Part shown: positions 1-6,754 of the stretch, piece after piece | Position numbering within the stretch: position 1 is the first letter of the stretch | Layout of the letters: every line of letters begins with the position of its first letter | Source of the DNA: JANWZL01 sp037445185 | Lineage (GTDB): Bacteria; Pseudomonadota; Gammaproteobacteria; Burkholderiales; Thiobacillaceae | Reading direction: 5' to 3' | NCBI GenBank assembly: GCA_037445185.1 | Contig: JBBIKZ010000047.1 | Coordinates: 1 to 17,958 of the forward strand | DNA length: 17,958 nt | The notes under the pieces: model-generated | The model's database searches: none | What the model saw: the letters and a program-made list of their open reading frames with translations, nothing else | Told to the model about the DNA's origin: nothing | Translations under genes and position numbers: made by a program

Positions 1-127
1 GCCTGTGAAGTGAGCGGTGCAGTAATGCCGCCAGCAGCAGGAACCCACCGAAGCGACTCATGGGCGGCTCAATACCGCCCATGAGCGCCGTAGGAATCTC
101 CAGCCTTTAGGCCGGGGAGGATGTCAA
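1..127 (+). mobile_element. Right end of an IS200/IS605-type element (left part outside window)
   Basis: These 127 bp are identical to 7424-7550. They end with the hairpin-plus-GGATGTCAA terminus typical of IS200/IS605 right ends, where the transposase cleavage site is often TCAA. An 11-bp perfect stem (57-67 with 75-85, loop 68-74) is followed by a conserved-looking GTAGGAATCTCC segment and a terminal hairpin. The rest of the element lies before the window, so it cannot be told whether a tnpB gene accompanies this copy. Family assignment is from recalled end sequences. Confidence 0.75.
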
Positions 128-143
128 ATTTGCCTTGCGTATG
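1..143 (+). ncRNA. Omega-RNA (TnpB guide RNA) scaffold plus guide, 5' part cut
   Basis: In IS200/IS605 elements with TnpB, the right end is transcribed as an omega-RNA. Its scaffold stops at the element boundary and its guide is the flanking DNA. Here the scaffold ends at 127 and about 16 nt of guide would start at 128 (ATTTGCCTTGCGTATG). The long stem CTCATGGGCGG/CCGCCCATGAG is visible at 57-85. Expression and processing are inferred; no tnpB is in the window. Confidence 0.6.
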
Positions 144-156
144 TCGGCCTGCACTG

Positions 157-178
157 AAACAGGCTGCGCCTGTTTTCA
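157..178. terminator. Hairpin with T-tract, possible terminator after the omega-RNA
   Basis: AAACAGGC (157-164) pairs perfectly with GCCTGTTT (168-175) around a TGC loop, and the 3' arm ends in four T residues. The A-tract on the 5' arm would make it work in both directions. It lies 30 nt past the omega-RNA scaffold and before the Uma2 gene, so it could end the omega-RNA transcript. Confidence 0.45.
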
Positions 179-297
179 AGGGGGCTTGCTCCGCCGCCCT
201 CCCAGCGGGGGTGGTTGCGATAGGGGGGCGCAGCCTGACCCGCGCCTTGGGGGGTATGGAATAATTTGGCCCCGTCACCGTTCCGGGAGAACGAGCC

Positions 298-879
298 ATG
301 CGACACGCCCTCGCGCCCCATCTGGACGAAGCGGCCTACCTGGAGGCCGAGCGCGCGGCCGCGGTCAAGCACGAATACGTCGCCGGCGAGGTGTTCGCCA
401 TGGCGGGGGCGAGCAAGACGCACGGCACGCTGGCCCTCAATGCGGCCTTTGCCTTGCGTGCCCACCTGCGCGGCGGGCCCTGCCGCGTGTGGATGGCGGA
501 CATGAAGGTGCGGGTGGCGGCGGCCTCGGCCTACTACTACCCGGACGTGGTGGTCAGTTGTGACGCGCGCGACCTCGCGCCGGATGCGCCTCAGGATTAT
601 CTGGAGGCGCCGCGGCTCGTCATCGAGGTGCTCTCGCCCGCGATCGAGATGACCGACCGGCGCGAGAAGTGGCTCGCCTACCGGCGGCTGGAGAGCCTCG
701 AGGAGTATGTGCTCGTCGACCAGGCACGCCCCTGGGTGGAGGTCTGCCGGCGGCTGCCCGACGGCTGGGCGCAGGACATCTACAGCGGTGCCGAAGCGGT
801 GACGCTGGAATCGGTGGGACTCGTGCTGCCGATGGCGGCGCTTTATGCCGACAGCGGCGTGGCGGTGAGCGCAGCATGA
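298..879 (+). CDS. Uma2-family (DUF820) PD-(D/E)XK nuclease-like protein
   Basis: The 193-residue protein matches the Uma2 family layout. It has an N-terminal helix with KHEYVAGEVFAMAGAS (residues 24-39), the YYYPDVVVSCD strand carrying Asp83, and P-R-L-V-I-E-V-L-S carrying Glu110, followed by DRREKWLAYRRLESLEEYVLVD. These are the expected acidic positions of the restriction-endonuclease-like fold. Family members are abundant in cyanobacteria and scattered in proteobacteria. Their role is uncertain, with links to mobile DNA or defence suggested, and no substrate can be named. The ATG is preceded by GGGAGA at 285-290. The gene stands alone between the IS605-type right end and a toxin-antitoxin pair, which fits an accessory region. 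Confidence 0.85.
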   Translation: MRHALAPHLDEAAYLEAERAAAVKHEYVAGEVFAMAGASKTHGTLALNAAFALRAHLRGGPCRVWMADMKVRVAAASAYYYPDVVVSCDARDLAPDAPQDYLEAPRLVIEVLSPAIEMTDRREKWLAYRRLESLEEYVLVDQARPWVEVCRRLPDGWAQDIYSGAEAVTLESVGLVLPMAALYADSGVAVSAA

Positions 880-966
880 GCCGGGCACGCGGCCCGTCGC
901 CATGCCCCGGCGGCAGGCCAGCCATGCACTGTAACCGCAGACGTCCACGGGAAATCCCTTGCACCC

Positions 967-1007
967 TATGCTAGCATCATGGTCATGGACATGGTCACTC
1001 AAGGAGG
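967..1007 (+). promoter_or_regulatory. Toxin-antitoxin promoter/operator candidate
   Basis: CATGGTCA occurs twice, at 978-985 and 990-997, exactly 12 bp apart, just after a -10-like TATGCT (967-972) and before the strong Shine-Dalgarno AAGGAGG (1001-1007). Phd/YefM antitoxins usually repress their own operon by binding repeats near the promoter, so this is the obvious operator candidate. No convincing -35 hexamer is seen. Confidence 0.35.
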
Positions 1008-1012
1008 CCGTC

Positions 1013-1240
1013 ATGCAAGCCCTGGTCCCCGCCGGCGAATTCAAGGCGCATTGCCTGCAGCTCATGGACAAGGTGGCCACCACCGGACAGGCCATCGTCA
1101 TCACCAAGCGTGGTAGGCCGGTGGCCAAGCTGGTGCCGGTGGAGGCCGGCGAGCCGGAGTTCGGTTGTATGAAGGCGGCGACCAGGGTGGTGGGCGACAT
1201 CGTGGCGACCACGGCTGCGCGCTGGGATGCCGAAGCCTGA
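1013..1240 (+). CDS. Type II antitoxin, Phd/YefM family
   Basis: This 75-residue protein begins MQALVPAGEFKAHCLQLMDK and continues with the Phd/YefM signature TGQAIVITKRGRPVAKLVPV. The N-terminal half of this family forms the DNA-binding dimer that represses the operon, and the C-terminal tail wraps and neutralises the toxin. The ATG at 1013 is chosen over an in-frame upstream start because a near-perfect AAGGAGG sits five bases before it and the family starts at this point. Its last 14 bp overlap the start of the PIN-domain toxin gene, so the two are translationally coupled. The C-terminal tail (about residues 45-75) is the less conserved toxin-binding part. Confidence 0.9.
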   Translation: MQALVPAGEFKAHCLQLMDKVATTGQAIVITKRGRPVAKLVPVEAGEPEFGCMKAATRVVGDIVATTAARWDAEA

Positions 1241-1649
1241 GCCGCTGCTGCTGGATACGCACGTCTGGATCTGGTTCGCGTCCGGCAACGAACGACAGCT
1301 CGAGGCCAGGACGGTGGAGCGGATCCGTGCCGCCGGGCGGGCCGGTCGGCTGTATCTGGCCGCCATCTCGCTTTGGGAGGTGGCCATGCTGGCGGCCAAG
1401 GGGCGTGTCGTGCTCGCACCGGATACCGAATCCTGGTTGCTGGAGGCCATACTGCACAGCCGCGTGTCGATGGTCCCCATCGATGCGGCCATCGCTGCGA
1501 AAAGCTGCGCGCTGGAGCTAGCGCATGCCGACCCGGCCGACCGAATGATCGTCGCTTCCGCGCTCGATGCCGGCGCCGTGCTGTTGACCGCGGATGAGAC
1601 GATCTTGCAGGCTGCGAGAAGACTGGGACTGCGCGCTGCAAGGCCTTAG
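1227..1649 (+). CDS. Type II toxin, PIN-domain ribonuclease (VapC-like)
   Basis: The 140-residue protein has all PIN-domain acidic positions: Asp10 in LLLDTHVWIW, Glu51 in ISLWEVAMLAAKGR, Asp102 and Asp105 in DPADRMIVASA, and Asp123 in LLTADETI. These chelate Mg2+/Mn2+ for RNA cleavage. The DTHVWIW/ISLWE pattern is typical of the PIN subgroup that pairs with Phd-type antitoxins. The length is normal and no lesion is visible, so it should be active when unopposed. The RNA target cannot be read from sequence. It overlaps the antitoxin gene by 14 bp; an intergenic repeat cluster follows. Confidence 0.92.
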   Translation: MPKPEPLLLDTHVWIWFASGNERQLEARTVERIRAAGRAGRLYLAAISLWEVAMLAAKGRVVLAPDTESWLLEAILHSRVSMVPIDAAIAAKSCALELAHADPADRMIVASALDAGAVLLTADETILQAARRLGLRAARP

Positions 1650-1717
1650 CCTAGACCCAAGATGGCCCGATGGGGGATCGACCCCATGATCCAGGGGGTT
1701 GAACTGGAAACACCAAA

Positions 1718-1800
1718 CTCTCTCCCTCTGGGAGAGGGGAGGAAGCTAGCGCTGGCTTTCATGCCCCCCTCACCTCAACCCTCTGCCCCGCGAGCGGGGG
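1718..1800. repeat. Intergenic palindromic repeat pair, CTCTCCCTCTGGGAGAG type
   Basis: CTCTCCC-TCT-GGGAGAG (1720-1736) is a perfect 7-bp stem. About 50 bp later CCCCGC-GA-GCGGGG (1786-1799) forms a second stem, with CCCCTCACCTCAACCC between. This two-armed layout is a common intergenic repeat in proteobacterial genomes. No T-tract follows, so it is not a standard intrinsic terminator, though it may stabilise the 3' ends of the convergent toxin and trpC transcripts. Confidence 0.6.
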
Positions 1801-1910
1801 GGTATTCAGCGCATCCCTGGAGGCTGGGGATCGGCCTCGAGGCCTACGGGTTGTCGTTGCGGTTGTCGGGTTGAGACCGGACCTACAGCCCGACCCCGGT
1901 CCAGGCCGGC
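1801..1910. other. Gene-free spacer with further short inverted repeats
   Basis: This completes the 261-bp spacer between the toxin gene and trpC, which converge here. It contains GACCGG (1875-1880) facing CCGGTC (1896-1901) and a tandem-like GTTGTC/GGTTGTC run at 1850-1867. The 12-mer at 1858-1869 is identical to the DNA just after the miniature element at 7551-7562. No gene or promoter is recognised. Confidence 0.4.
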
Positions 1911-2723
1911 TCAGGCGAACAGCCGCACGAGCTCGGCCCCGGGGTCGGCGGCGCGCATGAAGGCCTCGCCGACCAGGAAGGCGTGGACGCCGTGGCGGCG
2001 CATCAGGGCGACGTCTTCGGGCGTGAGGATGCCGGATTCGGTGACCACGATGCGCCCGGCAGGGATCAGCGGCAGCAGCTCGAGGCTGGCGTCGAGGCTC
2101 ACCTCGAAGCTGCGCAGGTTGCGGTTGTTGATGCCGATCAAGGGGGTGTCGAGCGCGAGCGCGGCGGCGAGCTCGCGGGCGTCGTGCACCTCCACCAGCA
2201 CGGCCATGCCCAGGGCGTGGGCGATGGCCTCCAGCTCGCGCAGGGCGGCGATCCCCCTCCCTTTGTCAGGGGAGGCGTGGGTGGCGGCGACGATGAGCAG
2301 GATGGCGTCCGCCCCCATGGCGCGCGCCTCGTAGACCTGGTAGGGGTCGACGATGAAGTCCTTGCGCAGCACCGGAAGTTGACAGGCGTCGCGCGCCTCC
2401 TGCAGGAACTCGGGGCCGCCCTGGAAGAAGCGCCGGTCGGTGAGCACCGACAGACAGGCCGCGCCGCCCTGCGCGTAGCTCACGGCGATCTCGGCGGGGC
2501 GGAAGTCGGCACGCAGGACGCCCTTGCTGGGGCTGGCGCGCTTGATCTCGGCGATCACCGCCGGCTGGCCGGCGGCGATGCGCGCGCGGACGGCACCCAG
2601 GAAGTCGCGCGGCGGCGGCGCCCACTCGGCCGCCTCGCGCAGGGCCTCCAGCGGTTCGGCCTTGCGGGCGGCGGCGACCTCCTCCCGCTTGACGGCCAGG
2701 ATCTCGTTCAGGATGTCGGACAT
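1911..2723 (-). CDS. trpC: Indole-3-glycerol-phosphate synthase
   Basis: TrpC closes the indole ring in tryptophan biosynthesis, converting carboxyphenylamino-deoxyribulose phosphate to indole-3-glycerol phosphate in the cytoplasm. The TIM-barrel motifs are all present: EIKRASPSKG (catalytic-site Lys61), LSVLTD, VLRKDF with Lys121, LVEVH with Glu178, GINNRNL and VVTESGI. At 270 residues the length is normal for the family. After strand ILLIVAA, residues about 148-157 (THASPDKGRG) are extra by about eight residues relative to recalled Pseudomonas TrpC. They are encoded by a palindromic repeat (see 2253-2275). The gene is not next to trpG or trpD in this window. It has its own promoter at 2855-2882. 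Confidence 0.96.
   Translation of the reverse strand: MSDILNEILAVKREEVAAARKAEPLEALREAAEWAPPPRDFLGAVRARIAAGQPAVIAEIKRASPSKGVLRADFRPAEIAVSYAQGGAACLSVLTDRRFFQGGPEFLQEARDACQLPVLRKDFIVDPYQVYEARAMGADAILLIVAATHASPDKGRGIAALRELEAIAHALGMAVLVEVHDARELAAALALDTPLIGINNRNLRSFEVSLDASLELLPLIPAGRIVVTESGILTPEDVALMRRHGVHAFLVGEAFMRAADPGAELVRLFA
2253..2275. repeat. Palindromic repeat inserted in frame within trpC
   Basis: On the plus strand CCTCCC (2256-2261) and GGGAGG (2270-2275) face each other around TTTGTCAG. This resembles the widespread intergenic repeat of the form CCCTCCCCTTTGWCAAGGGG. It encodes most of the extra loop (about residues 150-157) that other TrpC proteins lack. Intergenic repeats of related make-up occur at 1718-1800. 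Insertion rather than chance is an inference. Confidence 0.5.
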
Positions 2724-2754
2724 GTGCAGCGGGGCATCCAGCCAGACCGTGCGT

Positions 2755-2814
2755 TCACGGGAAGAACGTCTCGAGCACGAGGACGAGCACGCCGGCCAGC
2801 AGCAGACCCATCAT
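2755..2814 (-). CDS. Possible 19-residue hydrophobic mini-protein in the trpC leader
   Basis: The minus strand carries MMGLLLAGVLVLVLETFFP then a TGA stop, 31 bp before the trpC start. GAGG lies eight bases before the first ATG, a good ribosome binding site. Residues 3-14 are almost all Leu, Val, Ala and Gly, so the product would be a single membrane-spanning peptide. It sits downstream of the promoter at 2855-2882 and so would be made from the trpC transcript. It has no Trp codon and is therefore not a classical trp attenuation leader. It may be a translated leader or a real small membrane protein. The length is short enough for chance. Confidence 0.35.
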   Translation of the reverse strand: MMGLLLAGVLVLVLETFFP

Positions 2815-2854
2815 CCTAAAAACCTCAGTTGAACGTGAGGCTCGCCATGACGGC

Positions 2855-2882
2855 AGTATAACGTGCGGGCCGCTGCGCTCAA
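2855..2882 (-). promoter_or_regulatory. Sigma-70-type promoter for trpC
   Basis: On the minus strand TTGAGC (2882-2877) and TATACT (2860-2855) are 16 bp apart, matching four and five consensus positions. The -35 overlaps the alr stop codon, so trpC can be expressed separately from dnaB-alr. Transcription would start near 2848, leaving a leader of about 125 nt. Confidence 0.6.
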
Positions 2883-3955
2883 ACCTGCTCGAGGCGCACG
2901 CGCGCGGCGAGTGCGGTGAGCAGTTCGTAGGAGATCGTGCCGGCGGCCTCGGCCACCCGTTCGACCGGCAGGCCCTGCCCCCACAGGGTGACGGGGCTGC
3001 CGATGTGGGCGGCGGGCACGTCGCTCAAGTCCACGGCCAGCATGTCCATGGACACCCGCCCCAGGGTGCGCGTGAGCCGGCCCTCGACCAGGATGGGGGT
3101 GCCGGTGGCGGCATGGCGCGGATAGCCGTCGGCATAGCCGCAGGCGACGATGCCCACGCGCATGTCGCGCGGGGCGGTGAAGGCGGGCCCGTAGCCGACG
3201 CCTTCGCCCTTGCGCACGGTCTGGATGGCGATCAAGGCGGACTCGAGCGTCATCGCCGGCAGCAGCCCGAGCTCCGGGCCGGTCTGGCCGGGGAAGGGCG
3301 AGGCGCCGTAGAGCATGATGCCGGGGCGCACCCAGTCGCCGAGGGTCTCGGGGTAGCGCATGAGCGCCGCCGAGTTGGCGAGGGTGACGGGGAGCGCGAG
3401 CCCCTGGGTGGCGGCACGGAAGCAGTCGAGCTGCCCGGCCACGCCAAGCTGCGGCGCGTCGGCGCTGGCGAAGTGGGTCATCAGGGTGATGCCGCCGACC
3501 TGCGCCGCCCCGCGCAGCCGTTCGAGCACGGGGCGGAGCCGCGCCGGCGGCAGGCCCAGGCGGTGCATGCCGGTGTCGAGCTTGATGAGCAGGTCGATGC
3601 GGTTGTCGAGGCGGACCTTGGTGAGCACCTCGACCTGATCCTCGCGGTGGATGACCGGCCGCAGGCGCAGCCGCGCGATCTCGGGCAGTTCGTCGACGTG
3701 GAACCAGCCTTCCAGCAGGACGATGGGGTGGGTGTAGCCCTGCGCGCGCAGGGCGGTCGCCTCGTCCAGGGTGAGCATGGCGAAGCCGTCGGCGGCGCGC
3801 AGGGCGTCGGCCACCCACAGCAGGCCATGGCCGTAGCCGTTGGCCTTGATCACCGCCAGGATGCGGGCGCGCCCGGCGTAACGCCTGGCCACGCCCAGGT
3901 TGTGGGCGAGGGCGGCGGTGTCGATACGGGCGACGAGGGGGCGGCGGCTCAACAT
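2879..3955 (-). CDS. alr: Alanine racemase
   Basis: This PLP enzyme interconverts L- and D-alanine for peptidoglycan. The 358-residue protein has the PLP lysine Lys37 in AVIKANGYGHG and the catalytic tyrosine Tyr255 in GVGYGPAF. It also shows LIKLDTGMHRLGL (124-136), THFASAD, ANSAALMRYP, and the C-terminal beta-domain with TLGRVSMDMLAVD (297-309). The length is typical. It starts 12 bp after the dnaB stop codon, so the two are probably one operon, an arrangement also seen in enterobacteria. The ATG start fits the family N-terminus, which begins a few residues before the A-x-I-D-x-x-A-L motif. No defect is seen. Confidence 0.97.
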   Translation of the reverse strand: MLSRRPLVARIDTAALAHNLGVARRYAGRARILAVIKANGYGHGLLWVADALRAADGFAMLTLDEATALRAQGYTHPIVLLEGWFHVDELPEIARLRLRPVIHREDQVEVLTKVRLDNRIDLLIKLDTGMHRLGLPPARLRPVLERLRGAAQVGGITLMTHFASADAPQLGVAGQLDCFRAATQGLALPVTLANSAALMRYPETLGDWVRPGIMLYGASPFPGQTGPELGLLPAMTLESALIAIQTVRKGEGVGYGPAFTAPRDMRVGIVACGYADGYPRHAATGTPILVEGRLTRTLGRVSMDMLAVDLSDVPAAHIGSPVTLWGQGLPVERVAEAAGTISYELLTALAARVRLEQV

Positions 3956-3967
3956 GCGTGCCGGGCT

Positions 3968-5350
3968 TCAGGATGAGGGCATGGCCGGCGCGTAATTTTC
4001 AAACCGGGTGTATTCGCCCAGGAAGGTCATGCGCACCGTGCCAGTGGGGCCGTTGCGCTGCTTGCCGATGATGATCTCGGCGGTGCCCTTGTCCGGGCTG
4101 TCGGGGTTGTACACCTCGTCGCGGTAGATGAACAGGATGAGGTCGGCGTCCTGTTCGATGGCGCCCGACTCTCTCAGATCGGACATCACCGGCCGCTTGT
4201 TGGGCCGCTGTTCGAGCGAGCGGTTGAGCTGGGACAGCGCGATGACCGGCACGTCGAGCTCCTTGGCCAGACCCTTGAGCGAGCGCGAGATCTCGGAGAT
4301 CTCGGTGGCGCGGTTCTCCCCCGTGCCGGTGCCGGACATCAGTTGCAGATAGTCGAGCACGATCAGGCCCAGTTGCCCGTGCTTGCACTGACGGGCAAGG
4401 CGCCGGGCGCGGGCGCGCACCTCCATGGCGGTAAGTCCGGGCGACTCGTCGATGTAGATGGGGGCCTCGTCCAGCACGCCGATGGCGTGGGTGAGCTTGG
4501 GCCATTCGTCGTCGCCGATGCGTCCGGTCCTGAGCTTGTGCTGATCGAGCTTGCCCACCGACCCCAGCATGCGCATGACCAACTGGCTCGCCGCCATCTC
4601 CATGCTGAACACCGCCACCGGCAGGCGCGCGTCCAGGGCCACGTTCTCGGCGATGTTGAGGGAGAAGGCGGTCTTGCCCATGGAGGGGCGGCCGGCGACG
4701 ATGATCAAGTCGCCCGGCTGCAGCCCCGAGGTCTTGGCGTCGAGGTCGGTGAAGCCGGTCGGCACGCCGGTCACATCGCTCGGGTTGTCGCGGTTGTACA
4801 GCTCGTCGATGCGGTTGACCACCTGGATGAGCAGCGGCTTGAGTTCCAGAAAGCCCTTGCCGCCGCGCGCGCCGGCCTCCTTGATCTCGAACACGCGCGC
4901 CTCGGCCTCGTCGAGGAGCTGCGAGGCCGGCCGTCCGGCGGGGTTGTAGGCCGACTCCGCGATCTCGCCGCCAACCTCGGCGAGTTTGCGCAACACCGCG
5001 CGTTCGCGCACGATCTCGGCATAGCGGCGGATGTTCGCCGCCGAGGGGGTGTTGTCGGCCAGGTCGGTGAGATAGGCGAGCCCGCCCACCTCCTCGAGCT
5101 GGTTGTGCGAGGCCAGGGCCTCGGCCACGGTGATCACGTCGGCCGGTTTGCCCTCCTCGATCAGCCGGGTGATCTGCCGCCAGATGGCGCGATGGGCGGC
5201 GGCGTAGAAGTCGTGCTCATTGATGAGATCCGCCACCCGGTCCCAGGCGCCGTTGCTCAGCAGCAGCCCGCCGAGGACGGACTGCTCGGCCTCCAGGGAA
5301 TGGGGCGGCAGCTTGATGGCGGCAATCTGCGGGTCGAGGACGGCGGACAT
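3968..5350 (-). CDS. dnaB: Replicative DNA helicase DnaB
   Basis: DnaB is the hexameric 5'-3' helicase that opens the replication fork. The 460-residue protein begins MSAVLDPQIAAIKLPPHS, then SLEAEQSVLGG and the helical N-terminal domain to about residue 105, a linker, and a RecA-like domain. The Walker A motif is GRPSMGKT (220-227), with LIVLDYLQLM as Walker B and the DnaB-typical ALSQLNRSLE and SDLRESGAIEQDADL. It reads straight through with no intein. The ATG at 5350 is preferred to an in-frame TTG at 5407, because the protein then matches E. coli DnaB (471 residues) at its N-terminus and the likely promoter lies between the two. No clear Shine-Dalgarno is visible. It is transcribed ahead of alr. 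Confidence 0.97.
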   Translation of the reverse strand: MSAVLDPQIAAIKLPPHSLEAEQSVLGGLLLSNGAWDRVADLINEHDFYAAAHRAIWRQITRLIEEGKPADVITVAEALASHNQLEEVGGLAYLTDLADNTPSAANIRRYAEIVRERAVLRKLAEVGGEIAESAYNPAGRPASQLLDEAEARVFEIKEAGARGGKGFLELKPLLIQVVNRIDELYNRDNPSDVTGVPTGFTDLDAKTSGLQPGDLIIVAGRPSMGKTAFSLNIAENVALDARLPVAVFSMEMAASQLVMRMLGSVGKLDQHKLRTGRIGDDEWPKLTHAIGVLDEAPIYIDESPGLTAMEVRARARRLARQCKHGQLGLIVLDYLQLMSGTGTGENRATEISEISRSLKGLAKELDVPVIALSQLNRSLEQRPNKRPVMSDLRESGAIEQDADLILFIYRDEVYNPDSPDKGTAEIIIGKQRNGPTGTVRMTFLGEYTRFENYAPAMPSS

Positions 5351-5378
5351 GACGGCGGTGGCGGTGGCTGAATCGACT

Positions 5379-5407
5379 AGGGTAATGAGGGGGTCGGCGA
5401 AGGGCAA
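5379..5407 (-). promoter_or_regulatory. Candidate promoter of dnaB-alr
   Basis: On the minus strand TTGCCC (5407-5402) and TACCCT (5384-5379) are exactly 17 bp apart, giving a start near 5372 and a short leader before the ATG at 5350. The hexamers are only moderate matches (four and three of six). Confidence 0.35.
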
Positions 5408-5527
5408 GGGCCATGATCGCCCCGCCTGCCGGGACCGATGGCCCGGCCCCCGGCGCCGCGGACTGGTAACGAAAACTTCGCAAATCCGTCATGTCCGTGT
5501 CGCCGGGGCAGGGCAAGCTGCCCTCTT

Positions 5528-6754
5528 ATGCTGGCTGAGGACCTGGCCTTTAAACAGTTGCCCGTCGAGCGCAGACGCCTGCGCATCGCGGTGGTGACCG
5601 AGACCTACCCTCCCGAGATCAACGGGGTGGCGATGACGCTAGGCCGCTGCGTTGCGGCGCTCATGGCGCGCGAGCATCAGGTCCAGTTGATCCGGCCGCG
5701 GCAGGGGGCGGACGATGTGCCGGGAGAGGGGGGTAACCTGGAACAGGTCTTGCAGCCCGGGGTGCCCATCCCCCGCTATGCCGGGCTGAAGATGGGGCTG
5801 CCGGCCAAGTCAACCCTTAGGCGCATCTGGTCGCTCAAGCGGCCAGACCTGGTGCACGTCGTCACCGAGGGGCCGCTGGGCTGGTCGGCCTTGGCCGCGG
5901 CCAAGGCCTTGCGCCTGCCGGTGGCGACCGATTTCCACACCAATTTCCACAGCTACAGCCGGCATTACGGCCTGGGCTGGCTGAAAAAGCCCATCGTCGC
6001 CTACCTGCGCAAGTTCCACAACCAGGCGCGGGTGACCATGGTGCCGTCGCTGACCATACGCCGGGACCTGGAGTCGGCCGGGTTCCGCAACCTGGAAGTG
6101 GTCGCCCGTGGCGTCGATACCCATCTGTTCGATCCACTCCGGCGCAGCCGGGACCTGCGCGCGTCCTGGGCGGTGGCGGAGGAGGGGCTGGCGGTGTTGT
6201 ATGTCGGACGCATCGCCCCGGAGAAGAATCTCGCCCTGCTGGTGCGTGCCTTCCGGGCCATGGCCCGGGTGCGACCGGACGCGCGGCTCATCCTCGTCGG
6301 CGACGGCCCGGAACTGGCCGCCATGAAGGCGGCCCATCCCGACTTCGTCTGCTGCGGGGCGCGGCGCGGCGAGGACCTCGCGCGCCACTACGCCTCCGCC
6401 GATGTCTTCCTCTTTCCCAGCCTGACCGAGACCTTCGGCAACGTGCTGCTCGAGGCCATGGCCAGCGGCCTGCCCTGTGTCGGTTTCGATTATGCCGCCG
6501 CCGCCGAGCACGTCAGAGATGGCGTCAACGGGCTGAAGGCGGCGTACGGCAACGAAGGGGAATTTTTGCAGCACTGCCTGCGTCTGACCGAAGAGGCCGA
6601 GCTGCGCATGAGACTTGGCAAGGAGGCGCGCGCCACCGCCCTGAGCCTGTCCTGGCAGCACATCTACACCCGGCTGGAAGACCTCTTTCTCGACATCGTG
6701 CGGACGCATGAGGCCTATCATGACAAGGCCCTGTTCGGTACACATCTCGGCTAG
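5528..6754 (+). CDS. GT4-family glycosyltransferase (MgtA/PimB-like)
   Basis: This 408-residue GT-B enzyme has the N-terminal Rossmann motif RIAVVTETYPPEINGVAMT (19-37), the VATDFHTNFHSYSRHYG segment (132-148), and the C-terminal donor-binding domain. There GRIAPEKN (227-234), LVGDGPE and the EX7E motif with Glu301 and Glu309 in LTETFGNVLLEAMASGLP bind the sugar nucleotide. Close relatives use GDP-mannose or UDP-sugars to modify lipid acceptors; donor and acceptor cannot be read here. The ATG at 5528 is taken because homologues begin close to the RIAVVTETYPP strand; a longer reading from 5438 adds a low-complexity extension. Its stop codon directly abuts the next start, coupling it to a PAP2 phosphatase, which suggests a shared lipid pathway. 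Confidence 0.88.
   Translation: MLAEDLAFKQLPVERRRLRIAVVTETYPPEINGVAMTLGRCVAALMAREHQVQLIRPRQGADDVPGEGGNLEQVLQPGVPIPRYAGLKMGLPAKSTLRRIWSLKRPDLVHVVTEGPLGWSALAAAKALRLPVATDFHTNFHSYSRHYGLGWLKKPIVAYLRKFHNQARVTMVPSLTIRRDLESAGFRNLEVVARGVDTHLFDPLRRSRDLRASWAVAEEGLAVLYVGRIAPEKNLALLVRAFRAMARVRPDARLILVGDGPELAAMKAAHPDFVCCGARRGEDLARHYASADVFLFPSLTETFGNVLLEAMASGLPCVGFDYAAAAEHVRDGVNGLKAAYGNEGEFLQHCLRLTEEAELRMRLGKEARATALSLSWQHIYTRLEDLFLDIVRTHEAYHDKALFGTHLG

Noticed and set aside
1858..1869. The 12-mer TGCGGTTGTCGG matches the first 12 bases of the predicted guide of the miniature element, suggesting a target.
   Set aside because: The five bases before it are GTCGT, not the TTGAC expected as TAM, and similar GTTGTC strings lie next to it, so a shared intergenic repeat or chance is more likely.
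2724..2878. A trp attenuator in the trpC leader.
   Set aside because: The mini-frames contain no Trp codon, and no alternative hairpins with a T-tract are visible.
5351..5407. A TTG start giving DnaB 19 extra N-terminal residues.
   Set aside because: The extension has no resemblance to DnaB, and the likely promoter lies within it; the ATG at 5350 matches the family.
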